Assembly: GCF_014297575.1 (NCBI RefSeq)
Contig: NZ_CP060412.1
Coordinates: 372,001-436,000 of the forward strand
Source: Dyella telluris
GTDB lineage: Bacteria > Pseudomonadota > Gammaproteobacteria > Xanthomonadales > Rhodanobacteraceae
DNA length: 64,000 nt
Direction of reading: 5' to 3'
Positions 1 through 8,810 of this stretch are shown piece by piece. The first letter of the stretch is position 1, and each line of letters opens with the position of its first letter. Position numbers and translations under genes: made by a program. The notes under the pieces are model-generated. The model was not told the origin of the DNA. It saw only the letters and a list, made by a program, of their open reading frames with translations, and did not search any database.

Positions 1-77
1 AGTCGCAGGGCGTGGCCTATAACGACGCCCAGTTGCGCGAGGCCATTGTGAAAGCGGCCCTGGCAAAAACGCCCTGA
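1..77 (+). CDS. C-terminal fragment of an unidentified protein
   Basis: An open frame enters from the left edge and stops at TGA 75-77. Only about 24 residues are visible, ending ...AIVKAALAKTP. Codon use is like that of the neighbours. A clean hairpin terminator follows 60 bases later, which supports a real gene end. The fragment is too short to assign to a family. Confidence 0.5.
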   Translation, partial: SQGVAYNDAQLREAIVKAALAKTP

Positions 78-137
78 ACACAAGCCATTCACGCTTTCGA
101 CAGCGCCCTCCCCCATGGCGCTGAAACAGGAAGGAAG

Positions 138-171
138 ACGGCAGGCGAGCAGGCCTGCCGTTTTTCTTTTT
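138..171 (+). terminator. Rho-independent terminator of the left-edge gene
   Basis: Nine-base perfect stem ACGGCAGGC / GCCTGCCGT (138-146 with 153-161), six-base loop, followed by a T-rich tract at 161-170. It separates the truncated gene from the two-component system. Confidence 0.85.
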
Positions 172-313
172 GTGGCCGCCGATTGACGCCACCCGTCTCA
201 CTTGCCAACGTGACACCCCGGAAGGGAAAAGATCCACAAAAGGTAGATTGCGGATCATCGTGGGTGGTACGGCCCGAGCCGTGCCTCGCCGAGTCCGACA
301 CGGGTGCCATGGC

Positions 314-979
314 ATGCATATTTTGCTGGTCGAGGATGATGCCGAACTGGGGGGCGCGATCAAGCACGCGCTGGAGCACCAGTCCTACGCGGTGACCTGG
401 CTGCGCGACGGGCGCGAGGCCATGGAAGCCCTGCGCGGCGACCCGGTGGACCTGGTGCTGCTCGACCTGGGCCTGCCCGGCAAGGACGGCCTGGAAGTGC
501 TGGCCGAAGCCCGCCGCGCCGGCGTGAAAACCCCGGTACTGGTGATGACTGCACGCGACGCGCTGGAAATACGCATACGCGGGCTGGATCTGGGCGCCGA
601 CGATTACCTGGTCAAACCGTTCCACCTCGGCGAGCTCGCCGCGCGCATCCGCTCGCTGGCCCGCCGCACCCAGGGCCTGGCCGACAATCTGGTCGAAGTC
701 GGAGGCCTGAGCCTGAACCTGGCGACGGCCGAAGTGGAGTTCCGCGGCGAGCGCGTCACGCTGACCAGGCGCGAATTCGCCCTGCTGCGCGTGCTGATGG
801 AGCGCGCCGGTCGCATCGTGCGGCGCGAGACCCTGGAGAACTCCGTTTACGGCCTCGACACCCTTGTCGAGCGCAACGCCATTGAGGTGCAAGTGCACTG
901 GTTGCGACGCAAGCTGAGCCCTGAAGTGATCCACACCGTGCGCGGCATCGGCTACATGATTCCCCGCGAGCCCAAATGA
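314..979 (+). CDS. OmpR/QseB-family response regulator
   Basis: DNA-binding response regulator of 221 aa, the usual length for the OmpR/PhoB class. The receiver domain spans roughly residues 1-115, with the acidic pair D8-D9, phospho-acceptor D51 (in LLDLGLPG), the MTARD switch segment and the invariant Lys in VKPF. A C-terminal winged helix follows (about 125-218), ending with the typical R-x-IRGIGY-like strand (VRGIGYMI). The ATG at 314 begins directly with the first beta strand; the frame stays open further upstream, but that part codes no receiver sequence. Its TGA overlaps the ATG of the kinase gene (ATGA), so the two are translationally coupled. Sequence style is QseB/PmrA/TctD-like rather than PhoB-like. 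The target is unknown; the RND pump downstream is a candidate by proximity only. Confidence 0.93.
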   Translation: MHILLVEDDAELGGAIKHALEHQSYAVTWLRDGREAMEALRGDPVDLVLLDLGLPGKDGLEVLAEARRAGVKTPVLVMTARDALEIRIRGLDLGADDYLVKPFHLGELAARIRSLARRTQGLADNLVEVGGLSLNLATAEVEFRGERVTLTRREFALLRVLMERAGRIVRRETLENSVYGLDTLVERNAIEVQVHWLRRKLSPEVIHTVRGIGYMIPREPK

Positions 980-2385
980 GCGACCCCGCCTCCCATCCGG
1001 CCAGCCTGCGCACACGCCTCACCTGGCTGATCATCGCCGTGATGGTGGCGGTGCTGATTCCGCTCGGCTGGATCAGCTACCGCCGCGAGCTGCGCGAAAT
1101 GAACGAGCTGCTGGACGGCCGCCTTGCCCAGGCGGGGCGTACGCTGGGCACGCTGATCGCCCACGGCCAGGCGCCGCTGCGTGACGCGGACCTGCCGGCC
1201 ATCCAGCAAAGCGGAGACAAGCATCACCACGGCGTGGTGGTCTCCGTGCACCCGCGCAACTACGAACCGGAAGTGGGTTTCCAGGCTTACGACCCGCAGG
1301 GCGACCTGATCGCGGCCACCTCGAACTTCGCCGAGCTGCCGCCGCCCACCATCGAGGAACGCGGGTTCCGCGATATCCAGCACCAGGGCAGCCAGTGGCG
1401 CACCTTCACCCTGCAGAACCGCTGGAATCTGGTGATCCGCATCGGCGAGCGCTCGGACAACCGCAGCGACATCGCCCGCGGGCTCGTCATCGAGCACACC
1501 CTGCCGCTGTTGATCGGCCTGCCGCTGCTGGTGTTGCTGGTCAGCCTGGCGGTGAAACGCGGCTTGCGGCCGGTGGCCGTGCTTACCGACATGCTGGACC
1601 GGCGCACGCCCGGCAGCCGCAAGCCCATGCCGGCCGAGTTGGCGCCCAGCGAGATCAAGCCGCTGATCGTGGCGCTCAACCAGCAGCTGGAACGCCTGGA
1701 AGACGCACTGGACCGCGAACACCGCTTCGCCACCGACGTGGCCCACGAACTGCGCACGCCGCTGGCAGCCACGATGATCCATCTTGAAAGCGCGATGATG
1801 TCGGATGACCCCACCGAGGTGGAGTTCACCGTGCGCCACGCACAACAGAGCATGGCGCGGCTGGGTCGACGCATCGAACAGATCCTGGCCATGGCACGAC
1901 TGGAGGCAGGCGCCGCGTCGCAGCAGCGCGTGCCGATGGATCTGAACCGCATTGCCACCGAGGTGATCGAAGAACTCGCGCCACTGATCGCCGACAAGGA
2001 CATCGAGCTGAGCCTGACCAATGACGACGACATGATCGTGGTGCTTGGTCATGAGGTGGCGCTGACCGCCATGTTCCGCAACCTGATCGAGAATGCCCTG
2101 CGCTATACGGAAACCGCGGGACAGGTCGATGTATCCATCCGCCGCGAAGGTGAGCAGGCGGTCATCGATATCTGCGACAACGGCCCCGGCATTCCCGAGG
2201 ACAAGCGGCAGGCGGTGTTCCAGCGCTTCCATCGCGAGGTGGAGAGCGCCACACGGGGGTACGGTCTGGGCCTGAGCATCGTGCAGCGCGCGATCGAACT
2301 GCACGATGCTTCCATCGAGCTGCTGGAGTCGCCGCTGGGGCGGGGCTTGCTGGTGCGGATAAGGATGGCGGCTCAGGCGGGGTGA
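976..2385 (+). CDS. QseC/PmrB-type sensor histidine kinase
   Basis: Membrane sensor kinase of 469 aa, cognate of the preceding regulator (4-base overlap). Visible order: TM1 about residues 14-34, a periplasmic sensor region to about 170, TM2 about 172-192, a HAMP-like linker, then the H-box with phospho-acceptor His257 in VAHELRTPL, N-box NLIENALRYT, G1 box DNGPGIP and G2 box GYGLGLS. All catalytic motifs are intact. The periplasmic part contains a short GDKHHHG stretch, which might bind metal, but that is speculation. The ligand cannot be read from sequence. Confidence 0.93.
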   Translation: MSDPASHPASLRTRLTWLIIAVMVAVLIPLGWISYRRELREMNELLDGRLAQAGRTLGTLIAHGQAPLRDADLPAIQQSGDKHHHGVVVSVHPRNYEPEVGFQAYDPQGDLIAATSNFAELPPPTIEERGFRDIQHQGSQWRTFTLQNRWNLVIRIGERSDNRSDIARGLVIEHTLPLLIGLPLLVLLVSLAVKRGLRPVAVLTDMLDRRTPGSRKPMPAELAPSEIKPLIVALNQQLERLEDALDREHRFATDVAHELRTPLAATMIHLESAMMSDDPTEVEFTVRHAQQSMARLGRRIEQILAMARLEAGAASQQRVPMDLNRIATEVIEELAPLIADKDIELSLTNDDDMIVVLGHEVALTAMFRNLIENALRYTETAGQVDVSIRREGEQAVIDICDNGPGIPEDKRQAVFQRFHREVESATRGYGLGLSIVQRAIELHDASIELLESPLGRGLLVRIRMAAQAG

Positions 2386-2425
2386 GTTAGCTGGGCGAGA
2401 AGTCTTCGCTCCGTCGGGCCAAAGA

Positions 2426-2536
2426 CACTGGATCCCCGCTTTCGCGGGGATGACGGTGAGGGAAGTTGAGCGTTTAGGAATACTCGAGGCGCTCCCGCTT
2501 CCTGCTCGTCATCCCCGCGAAGGCGGGGATCCAGTG
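2426..2536. repeat. Inverted pair of CACTGGATCCCCGC-type palindromic repeats
   Basis: Two 30-base units (2426-2455 and 2507-2536) in opposite orientation, each with its own internal palindrome (CCCCGC..GCGGGG) and outer CACTGGAT / CGTCATC ends. Together they could fold as one large hairpin. The same unit recurs at 14401-14500, 42284-42373 and 54007-54075. It lies in the 414-base gap between the kinase and RND genes; nothing else recognisable is in that gap. Confidence 0.8.
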
Positions 2537-2799
2537 ACTTTCTGCCTTCCGGCCCGTAAACAGCTACCACTCCGCACAGCCCCCTTTCATCCCCCCAAAA
2601 GGTTTCCACAAGACTGCGTTGCGATCATGGCCAGCATCGGGCCCCGGGCCCCTTTGCCATGAGACCACCATGCCCAAGCACAGGATCTGCTCCGGACCGC
2701 CCTGCTGAACCGTCTTCCGCCGCCATTTTTTCAATGCCGTGACAGCCGCAACGTCACGCCACGGCGCCCCGAGCGCCGGAGCAACGCTGGAAACGACCC

Positions 2800-5700
2800 A
2801 TGCTAGGCCTTGTCCGAATTGCCCTGTCACGACCGCTGACGTTTATCGTGCTGGCCGTGCTTATCCTCATCGCCGGTCCGCTGGCGGCCTTCCGTACGCC
2901 CACCGACATCTTCCCGAACATCGGTATTCCGGTGATCAGCGTGGTGTGGAGCTACAACGGCCTGCCGCCCGACCAGATGTCCGGCCGCGTCGTGTACTAC
3001 TACGAACGCCAGCTCAGCACCTCGGTGAACAACATCGAGCATATTGAGTCGCAGTCGCTGCCCGGCATGGGCATCGTGAAGATCTTCTTCCAGCCGGGCG
3101 TGGACATCCGCACGGCTACCGCACAGGTCACCTCGATCTCGCAGACGGTGCTCAAGCAGATGCCGCCGGGCATCACCCCGCCGCTGATCCTCAACTACAA
3201 CGCCTCGACCGTGCCGATCCTGCAGATGGCGCTGTCAAGCAAGAGCATGTCCGAGGCGAAGATCCTCGACCAGGGCCTCAATGTGATGCGCCCGATGCTC
3301 ACCTCCGTGCCCGGCGTCGCCGTGCCCACGCCTTACGGCGGTGCCGCGCGCCAGGTCACGCTGGATCTGGATCCGCGCGCGCTGGCCGCCAATGGCCTTT
3401 CCGCGCAGGACGTGAGCAATGCGCTGGCCGCGCAGAACCAGATCATCCCGGTGGGCACGGCCAAGATCGGCACGTACGAGTACCACGTGCAGCTCAACAA
3501 CAGCCCCAACGCCATCGACGAGCTCAACCAGCTGCCGGTAAAGACGGTGCACAACGCCACCATCACCATTGGCGATGTGGCCCATGTGCGCGATGGTGCC
3601 GCGCCGCAGACCAACGTGGTTCGCGTGGATGGCAAGCGCGCCGTGCTGATGCCCGCGCTGAAAGTGGGCGAAGCCTCCACGCTCGCCGTGGTCTCGGGCA
3701 TCAAGTCGCTGATGCCGCTGGTGCGCGAATCGCTGCCGGACAACCTCAAGGTGACCCTGCTGAGCGACCAGTCGACCTTCGTGAAGGGGGCGATTTCCTC
3801 GGTGGCGCGCGAGGGCGTCATCGCGGCGCTGCTCACCTCGGTGATGATCCTGATCTTCCTGGGCAGCTGGCGTTCCACCGTGATCATCGCGGTATCGATC
3901 CCGCTCGCCATCCTTTCGGCCATCGCCCTGTTGTCGGCCTCCGGCCAGACGCTGAACGTGATGACGCTGGGTGGCCTGGCGCTGGCCGTGGGCATCCTGG
4001 TGGATGACGCCACGGTGACCATCGAGAACATCAACTGGCATCTCGAGCAGGGCAAGAGCGTGCACGACGCCATCATGGATGGTGCCAAGCAGATCGTGAC
4101 GCCGGCCTTCGTCTCGCTGCTGTGCATCTGCATCGTGTTCGTGCCGATGTTCCTGCTCAACGGCATCGCCGGCTTCCTGTTCCGTCCGATGGCGCTGGCG
4201 GTGATCTTCGCCATGGTGTCGTCGTTCGTGCTGTCGCGCACGCTGGTGCCGACGCTGGCGATGTACCTGCTGAAGCCACACCACGTCGAAACGGGTCTGG
4301 GCGATCATCCGGAAGACCAGTACATCAACCACCACGAAGGCGATCAGCCGGTGGTGCGCAAGCGCAGTGCGATCCTGGAATCGCTGGTGTCGTTCCAGCA
4401 GAAGTTCGAGCACCGTTTCGCCCAGGTGCGCGATGCCTACCACGCGACGCTCACCGTGGCGCTCAACCACCGCAAGCGTTTCGTCATCGGCTTCCTCGTG
4501 TTCGTGGTTGCATCGTTCGCGCTGGTGCCGTTCCTTGGTCGCGACTTCTTCCCCGACGTGGACGCCGGCGCCATCGCCCTGCACGTGCGTGCGCCGATGG
4601 GCACCCGCGTGGAAGAAACCGCGGCCGAGTTCGACCGCATCGAAAATGCCATCCGCAAAGTCGTTCCTGCCGACCAACTCGACACAGTGATCGATAACAT
4701 CGGCCTGCCGCTGTCGGGCGTGAACATGGTCTACAACTCCAGCGGCACCATCGGCCCGCAGGATGGCGACATCCAGGTGGAGCTGAAGGAAGGCCACGCG
4801 CCCACCGCCGATTTCGTGCGCGAGCTGCGTGCGCAGCTGCCGCGCGAATTCCCGGGCACCCAGTTCGCCTTCCTGCCGGCGGACATGAGTTCGCAGATCC
4901 TCAATTTCGGTGCGCCGGCCCCGCTGGACGTCTCCATCGCCGGACGCGACCTGAAGGCCAACGAGGCGTATGCCACCGAGATCATGAAGCGCCTGCGCCA
5001 GGTGCCCGGCATCGCGGACGTCCGCCTGCAGCAGAGCACCAGCTATCCGCAGCTCAACGTGACGGTGAACCGCACCCGTGCCGACATGCTCGGTGTCACC
5101 GAACGTGACGTCACCAACACCATGGTGGCGTCCCTGGCCGGCAGCTCGCAGGTGTCGCCCACCTTCTGGCTCAACCCGAAGAATGGCGTGTCCTACCCCA
5201 TCGTGGCCGCCACGCCGCAGTACAAGATGGACAGCATGTCCGATCTTGCCGGCCTGCCCGTCACCCCGGCCGGCAACGGTGCGAGCCAGGTGCTTGGCGG
5301 CCTTGCCACCTTTACCCGCGTGCCCAGTGCCGCGGTGGTGTCGCACTACAACATCATGCCGTCGTTCGACATCTACGCCTCCGTGCAGGATCGCGACCTC
5401 GGCGCCGTGGCCGGTGACGTGCAGAAGGTGCTGGACCAGTTCGCCGCCTCGCGTCCGAAGGGCACGCTGGTCAGCCTGCACGGCCAGGTCGGCACCATGA
5501 ATGAAGCCTTCAGTGGCCTGATCTTCGGCCTGATCGGCGCGATCGTGCTGATCTACCTGCTGATCGTGGTGAACTTCCAGTCGTGGCTTGATCCGTTCGT
5601 GATCATTACCGCCCTGCCCGCCGCACTGGCCGGCATCGTGTGGATGTTGTTCCTGTCGCACACCACGCTGTCGGTACCCGCGTTGACCGGCGCCATCATG

Positions 5701-6039
5701 TGCATGGGCGTGGCCACGGCCAACTCCATCCTCGTCGTCAGCTTCTGCCGCGAGCGCCTCGCCGAGCACGGTGATGCGATGAAGGCCGCACTCGAAGCCG
5801 GCTTCACGCGCTTCCGCCCGGTCTGCATGACGGCGCTGGCGATGATCATCGGCATGCTGCCGATGGCGCTGACGCAGGAACAGAACTCACCGCTGGGCCG
5901 CGCCGTGATCGGCGGCCTGCTGTTCGCCACTTTCGCCACCCTGCTCTTCGTGCCGGTGATCTTCAGCATCGTGCACGGCCGCGAGCAGGCGCAAACCCAA
6001 TCCGATTCCGCTCTTGGAGAACCCGTCCATGTCGCATGA
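2800..6039 (+). CDS. RND efflux transporter, inner-membrane permease subunit
   Basis: Proton-driven multidrug/metabolite pump of 1079 aa, within the usual AcrB/HAE family length. The N terminus shows TM1 followed by the ...FPNIGIPVISV... start of the first periplasmic porter domain. The mid-protein TM4 segment has the Asp pair of the proton relay (VGILVDDATVTIEN). The second half repeats the pattern (TM7 after the HRKRF loop; C-terminal TM bundle about 900-1055). It overlaps the adaptor gene by 11 bases, and adaptor and outer-membrane factor follow, so a complete tripartite pump is encoded. Substrate is not predictable; the heavy-metal CusA signature methionines are not obvious, so a small-molecule pump is favoured. 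Confidence 0.93.
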   Translation: MLGLVRIALSRPLTFIVLAVLILIAGPLAAFRTPTDIFPNIGIPVISVVWSYNGLPPDQMSGRVVYYYERQLSTSVNNIEHIESQSLPGMGIVKIFFQPGVDIRTATAQVTSISQTVLKQMPPGITPPLILNYNASTVPILQMALSSKSMSEAKILDQGLNVMRPMLTSVPGVAVPTPYGGAARQVTLDLDPRALAANGLSAQDVSNALAAQNQIIPVGTAKIGTYEYHVQLNNSPNAIDELNQLPVKTVHNATITIGDVAHVRDGAAPQTNVVRVDGKRAVLMPALKVGEASTLAVVSGIKSLMPLVRESLPDNLKVTLLSDQSTFVKGAISSVAREGVIAALLTSVMILIFLGSWRSTVIIAVSIPLAILSAIALLSASGQTLNVMTLGGLALAVGILVDDATVTIENINWHLEQGKSVHDAIMDGAKQIVTPAFVSLLCICIVFVPMFLLNGIAGFLFRPMALAVIFAMVSSFVLSRTLVPTLAMYLLKPHHVETGLGDHPEDQYINHHEGDQPVVRKRSAILESLVSFQQKFEHRFAQVRDAYHATLTVALNHRKRFVIGFLVFVVASFALVPFLGRDFFPDVDAGAIALHVRAPMGTRVEETAAEFDRIENAIRKVVPADQLDTVIDNIGLPLSGVNMVYNSSGTIGPQDGDIQVELKEGHAPTADFVRELRAQLPREFPGTQFAFLPADMSSQILNFGAPAPLDVSIAGRDLKANEAYATEIMKRLRQVPGIADVRLQQSTSYPQLNVTVNRTRADMLGVTERDVTNTMVASLAGSSQVSPTFWLNPKNGVSYPIVAATPQYKMDSMSDLAGLPVTPAGNGASQVLGGLATFTRVPSAAVVSHYNIMPSFDIYASVQDRDLGAVAGDVQKVLDQFAASRPKGTLVSLHGQVGTMNEAFSGLIFGLIGAIVLIYLLIVVNFQSWLDPFVIITALPAALAGIVWMLFLSHTTLSVPALTGAIMCMGVATANSILVVSFCRERLAEHGDAMKAALEAGFTRFRPVCMTALAMIIGMLPMALTQEQNSPLGRAVIGGLLFATFATLLFVPVIFSIVHGREQAQTQSDSALGEPVHVA

Positions 6040-7210
6040 CGCCATCACCGCTGCACCCGCGCGAACGCCGAAGCTGGGCAAGGCCGTGCGCATTGGTCTG
6101 GCCGTGGCCGTGCTCGCCACCATCGCCGGTATCTCGGTACGCGCCTACGATTACCACCGCGTTGTGAAATGGACCGACGCGCAGATCACGCCCAGCGTGC
6201 AGGTCGTCACGCCAGAAACCCATGGTGGCCAGCAGGGTCTGACCCTGCCCGGCCATCTGGACGCATGGATCAGCGCGCCGATCCATGCGCGTGTCAGCGG
6301 CTACCTGAAAACCTGGAGCCGCGACATCGGCAGCCAGGTCGCCGCCGGCCAGTCGCTGGCCGAGATCGACACGCCGGAACTCGACCAGCAGTACGAACAG
6401 GCCAAGGCCAACCTGGCCCGTGCGCAGGCCAATGCACGCCTGGCCGTACTTACCGACAAGCGCTGGAAGAACCTGCTCACCTCCAACTCGGTGTCCAAGC
6501 AGGAAGCCGACGAAAAAGCCGGCGAAGCCGAGGCGGCACAGGCCAACGTGCTTGCCGCGCAGGCAGACGTGGATCGCATCGCCGCGCTGGAAGCGTTCAA
6601 GCACATCACCGCCCCCTTCGCCGGCACCGTCACCGCGCGCAATACCGACATCGGCGACCTGATCAGCGCCAACAGCGACAGCACGCCGGCGCTGTTCACC
6701 GTTTCGGACACCACGCGCATGCGCCTGTACGTACAGGTGCCGCAGGGCTACGCCGATGCGATCAAGCCCGACATGTCCGTGCAGCTCGATGTGCCGGATC
6801 ATCCGGGCGAACAGTTCACTGGTCACCTGATCGGTAACTCCGGCGCCGTGAGCCAGGCCACCGGCGCCCTGCTGGCGCAGTTCGAAGTGGACAACCCCAA
6901 GGGTGACCTGTTGCCCGGCGCCTACGCCGAGGTGCACATCCCAATGACTGGCAACAGCCAGACGCTGACCGTGCCGGCCACCACGCTGATCTTCCGCGCC
7001 CAAGGGCCGCAGATGGCCGTGGTCGGTACCGACAACAAGGTCGAGCTGCGCGATGTGCATATCGCGATGGATCTGGGCGACCACCTGCGCATCGACAAGG
7101 GCCTCAAGGCCGGCGATCGGGTGATCAACCATCCGTCGGATTCGCTGGCACAAGGCGATGTCGTACAGGTCGCTCGCGCCGAAGCGGCCGGCGCCGCCAA
7201 GCCGGAGTGA
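6029..7210 (+). CDS. RND efflux periplasmic adaptor (membrane fusion protein)
   Basis: Protein of 393 aa that bridges permease and outer-membrane channel. It has one N-terminal membrane anchor (about residues 20-40), a barrel-sandwich/lipoyl half motif with GSQVAAGQSLAEIDTPEL, an alpha-hairpin rich in Ala/Gln (about 110-190), the second lipoyl half (FAGTVTARNTDIG) and a beta-barrel/MP domain to the C terminus. The ATG at 6029 is chosen because GGAGA lies 8 bases upstream; a TTG at 6014 in the same frame lacks a ribosome-binding site. It overlaps the 3' end of the permease gene, indicating coupling. Confidence 0.92.
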   Translation: MSHDAITAAPARTPKLGKAVRIGLAVAVLATIAGISVRAYDYHRVVKWTDAQITPSVQVVTPETHGGQQGLTLPGHLDAWISAPIHARVSGYLKTWSRDIGSQVAAGQSLAEIDTPELDQQYEQAKANLARAQANARLAVLTDKRWKNLLTSNSVSKQEADEKAGEAEAAQANVLAAQADVDRIAALEAFKHITAPFAGTVTARNTDIGDLISANSDSTPALFTVSDTTRMRLYVQVPQGYADAIKPDMSVQLDVPDHPGEQFTGHLIGNSGAVSQATGALLAQFEVDNPKGDLLPGAYAEVHIPMTGNSQTLTVPATTLIFRAQGPQMAVVGTDNKVELRDVHIAMDLGDHLRIDKGLKAGDRVINHPSDSLAQGDVVQVARAEAAGAAKPE

Positions 7211-7214
7211 TGCC

Positions 7215-8708
7215 ATGACCGTCAAGCTGCCACTGTTGCGTCGACTGCTGCCACTCGCCCTGGTGGCTGTGCTGCCGGCGTGTTCGCTCGCACCTGCCTA
7301 CAAGAAACCGGATGTCGGCCCGGTGCCTGACAGCTACGCCGGCCAGACCGCCGATGGCCTGTGGTCGCCGGCGCATCCCGCGGACATGGCCTCACGCGGC
7401 CCCTGGTGGTCGGTCTACGCCAACCCGCAGCTGGATACGCTGGAAAAGCAGCTGGACGAATCCAATCCCAGTCTGGCCGTGGCACTGGCGCGTTACGACG
7501 CGGCCCGTGCCTTGCTCGGCGAAGCACGTTCGGATCTGTACCCCACGCTGGGCGTGGGTGCATCCACATCGCGCAATCGCCAGTCCGACAACCGCCCCCT
7601 GCGCGGCAGCAACCAGCCCAACGAATACAGCGCCAACACGTTCGGTTTCGGGCTGGGCTACGAACTGGACCTGTGGGGCCGCGTGCGCAATGAAGTCGCC
7701 GCAGGCAAGGCCAACGCCACGGCGGCGCAGGCGGATCTCGCCTCGGTGAAGCTGAGCCTGGAAGCGCAGCTGGCCGACCTGTACATCACCCTGCGCGGCT
7801 ACGACGTGCAGGAACGCATCCTGCAGGACACGCTGGACGCTTACCAGCAAGGCCTGGACATGACCGAGCGCCGCTTTCAGGGCGGCATCGCCTCGGGACT
7901 GGACGTGAGTCGCGCCAAGACCCAGCTTTCCGACGCGCAGGCGCAGGTGTCGGAAGTCGTCGCGCAACGCGCGCTGACGGAGCACGCCATCGCCACCCTG
8001 GTGGGCCAGTCGGCGTCGCGCTTCACGCTGCCTGCGGACAAGGCGCCCATGGATGTGCCCGCCATTCCGCTCGGCGTGCCGACACAGCTGCTGGAACGTC
8101 GCCCGGATATCGCCGCCGCAGAGCGCCGCGTGTTTGCCGCCAATGCGGAAATCGGCGTGGCGCGCGCGGCCTTTTTTCCGCGCCTGAGCCTGTCGGCGGT
8201 GTTCGGCTTCCAGGACACCGGCATGGGCAATCTGCTCAGCGCGGGCAACCGCTACTGGGCACTGGGGCCGGATCTGGCAATGACGCTGTTCGACGGCGGC
8301 CTGCGCAAATCGAAGGTGCAGGCCGCGCAGGCGAACCTGGATGCATCGGCAGGCCTTTATCGCGGCATCGTGCTCAGCGCCTTCCAGCAGGTGGAAGACA
8401 ACCTCACGCTGCTGCAGCAGTTGGGCAAGGAGGCCCATCAGCAGGATGACGCCGCCAGTGCGGCGCACGACTCGCAGACCATCGCCACCAATCGCTATCG
8501 CGAGGGTGCCGTCAACTATCTCGACGTGGTGAGTGCGCAGACCGCGGCCTTGCAGGCCGAGCGCAGTGCAGAACAGGTACGTACGCGGCGCCTGCAGGCG
8601 AGTGTTGATCTGATTCGTGCACTGGGTGGTGGCTGGGATTCCGCCCAGTCAGCCCAGCTGTCGACCACCGCCAGTGCGGTGGCCGACAGCACGCCCCAGG
8701 CCCGCTGA
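7215..8708 (+). CDS. NodT/OprM-family outer-membrane efflux lipoprotein
   Basis: TolC-like channel subunit of 497 aa with a lipoprotein signal peptide (lipobox LPAC, Cys about residue 17) starting four bases after the adaptor stop. Two repeated OEP domains are visible: long helical coiled-coil stretches rich in Ala/Gln and the family hallmark ERRPDIAAAERR-like segment in the middle. The ATG at 7215 gives a perfect lipoprotein signal; upstream in-frame codons overlap the adaptor gene and are ignored. Third gene of the pump operon. Confidence 0.93.
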   Translation: MTVKLPLLRRLLPLALVAVLPACSLAPAYKKPDVGPVPDSYAGQTADGLWSPAHPADMASRGPWWSVYANPQLDTLEKQLDESNPSLAVALARYDAARALLGEARSDLYPTLGVGASTSRNRQSDNRPLRGSNQPNEYSANTFGFGLGYELDLWGRVRNEVAAGKANATAAQADLASVKLSLEAQLADLYITLRGYDVQERILQDTLDAYQQGLDMTERRFQGGIASGLDVSRAKTQLSDAQAQVSEVVAQRALTEHAIATLVGQSASRFTLPADKAPMDVPAIPLGVPTQLLERRPDIAAAERRVFAANAEIGVARAAFFPRLSLSAVFGFQDTGMGNLLSAGNRYWALGPDLAMTLFDGGLRKSKVQAAQANLDASAGLYRGIVLSAFQQVEDNLTLLQQLGKEAHQQDDAASAAHDSQTIATNRYREGAVNYLDVVSAQTAALQAERSAEQVRTRRLQASVDLIRALGGGWDSAQSAQLSTTASAVADSTPQAR

Positions 8709-8732
8709 CGCGACGGTACCTACGCCGTCGCG
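8709..8732. other. Perfect hairpin in convergent gap
   Basis: An eight-base stem CGCGACGG / CCGTCGCG immediately after the outer-membrane factor stop codon. No T-run follows, so a terminator role is possible but unproven. The rest of the gap to 8810 is G/A-rich (GGAGAGGGAGGGGAGG) without a recognisable feature. Confidence 0.4.
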
Positions 8733-8810
8733 ACTGCCCGGGGATCTCAGGAGCCCCTCATGAGGAGAGGGAGGGGAGGCACGAGGAGGCTCCTTTCATG
8801 GCGAGAGGCC

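Noticed and set aside
314..2385. Idea that the two-component system is PhoB/PhoR because pst genes are in the window
   Set aside because: It is 12 kb away, and the regulator and sensor resemble QseB/QseC; the kinase has a large periplasmic domain and no PAS region as in PhoR.
3235..5769. Very long open frame opposite the RND permease gene (and similar ones opposite gcvP, the M1 peptidase and the pst genes)
   Set aside because: Antisense shadow of a high-G+C gene with strong third-position G/C bias. The translations are His/Arg/Gly-rich without domains, and the sense strands are unmistakable genes.
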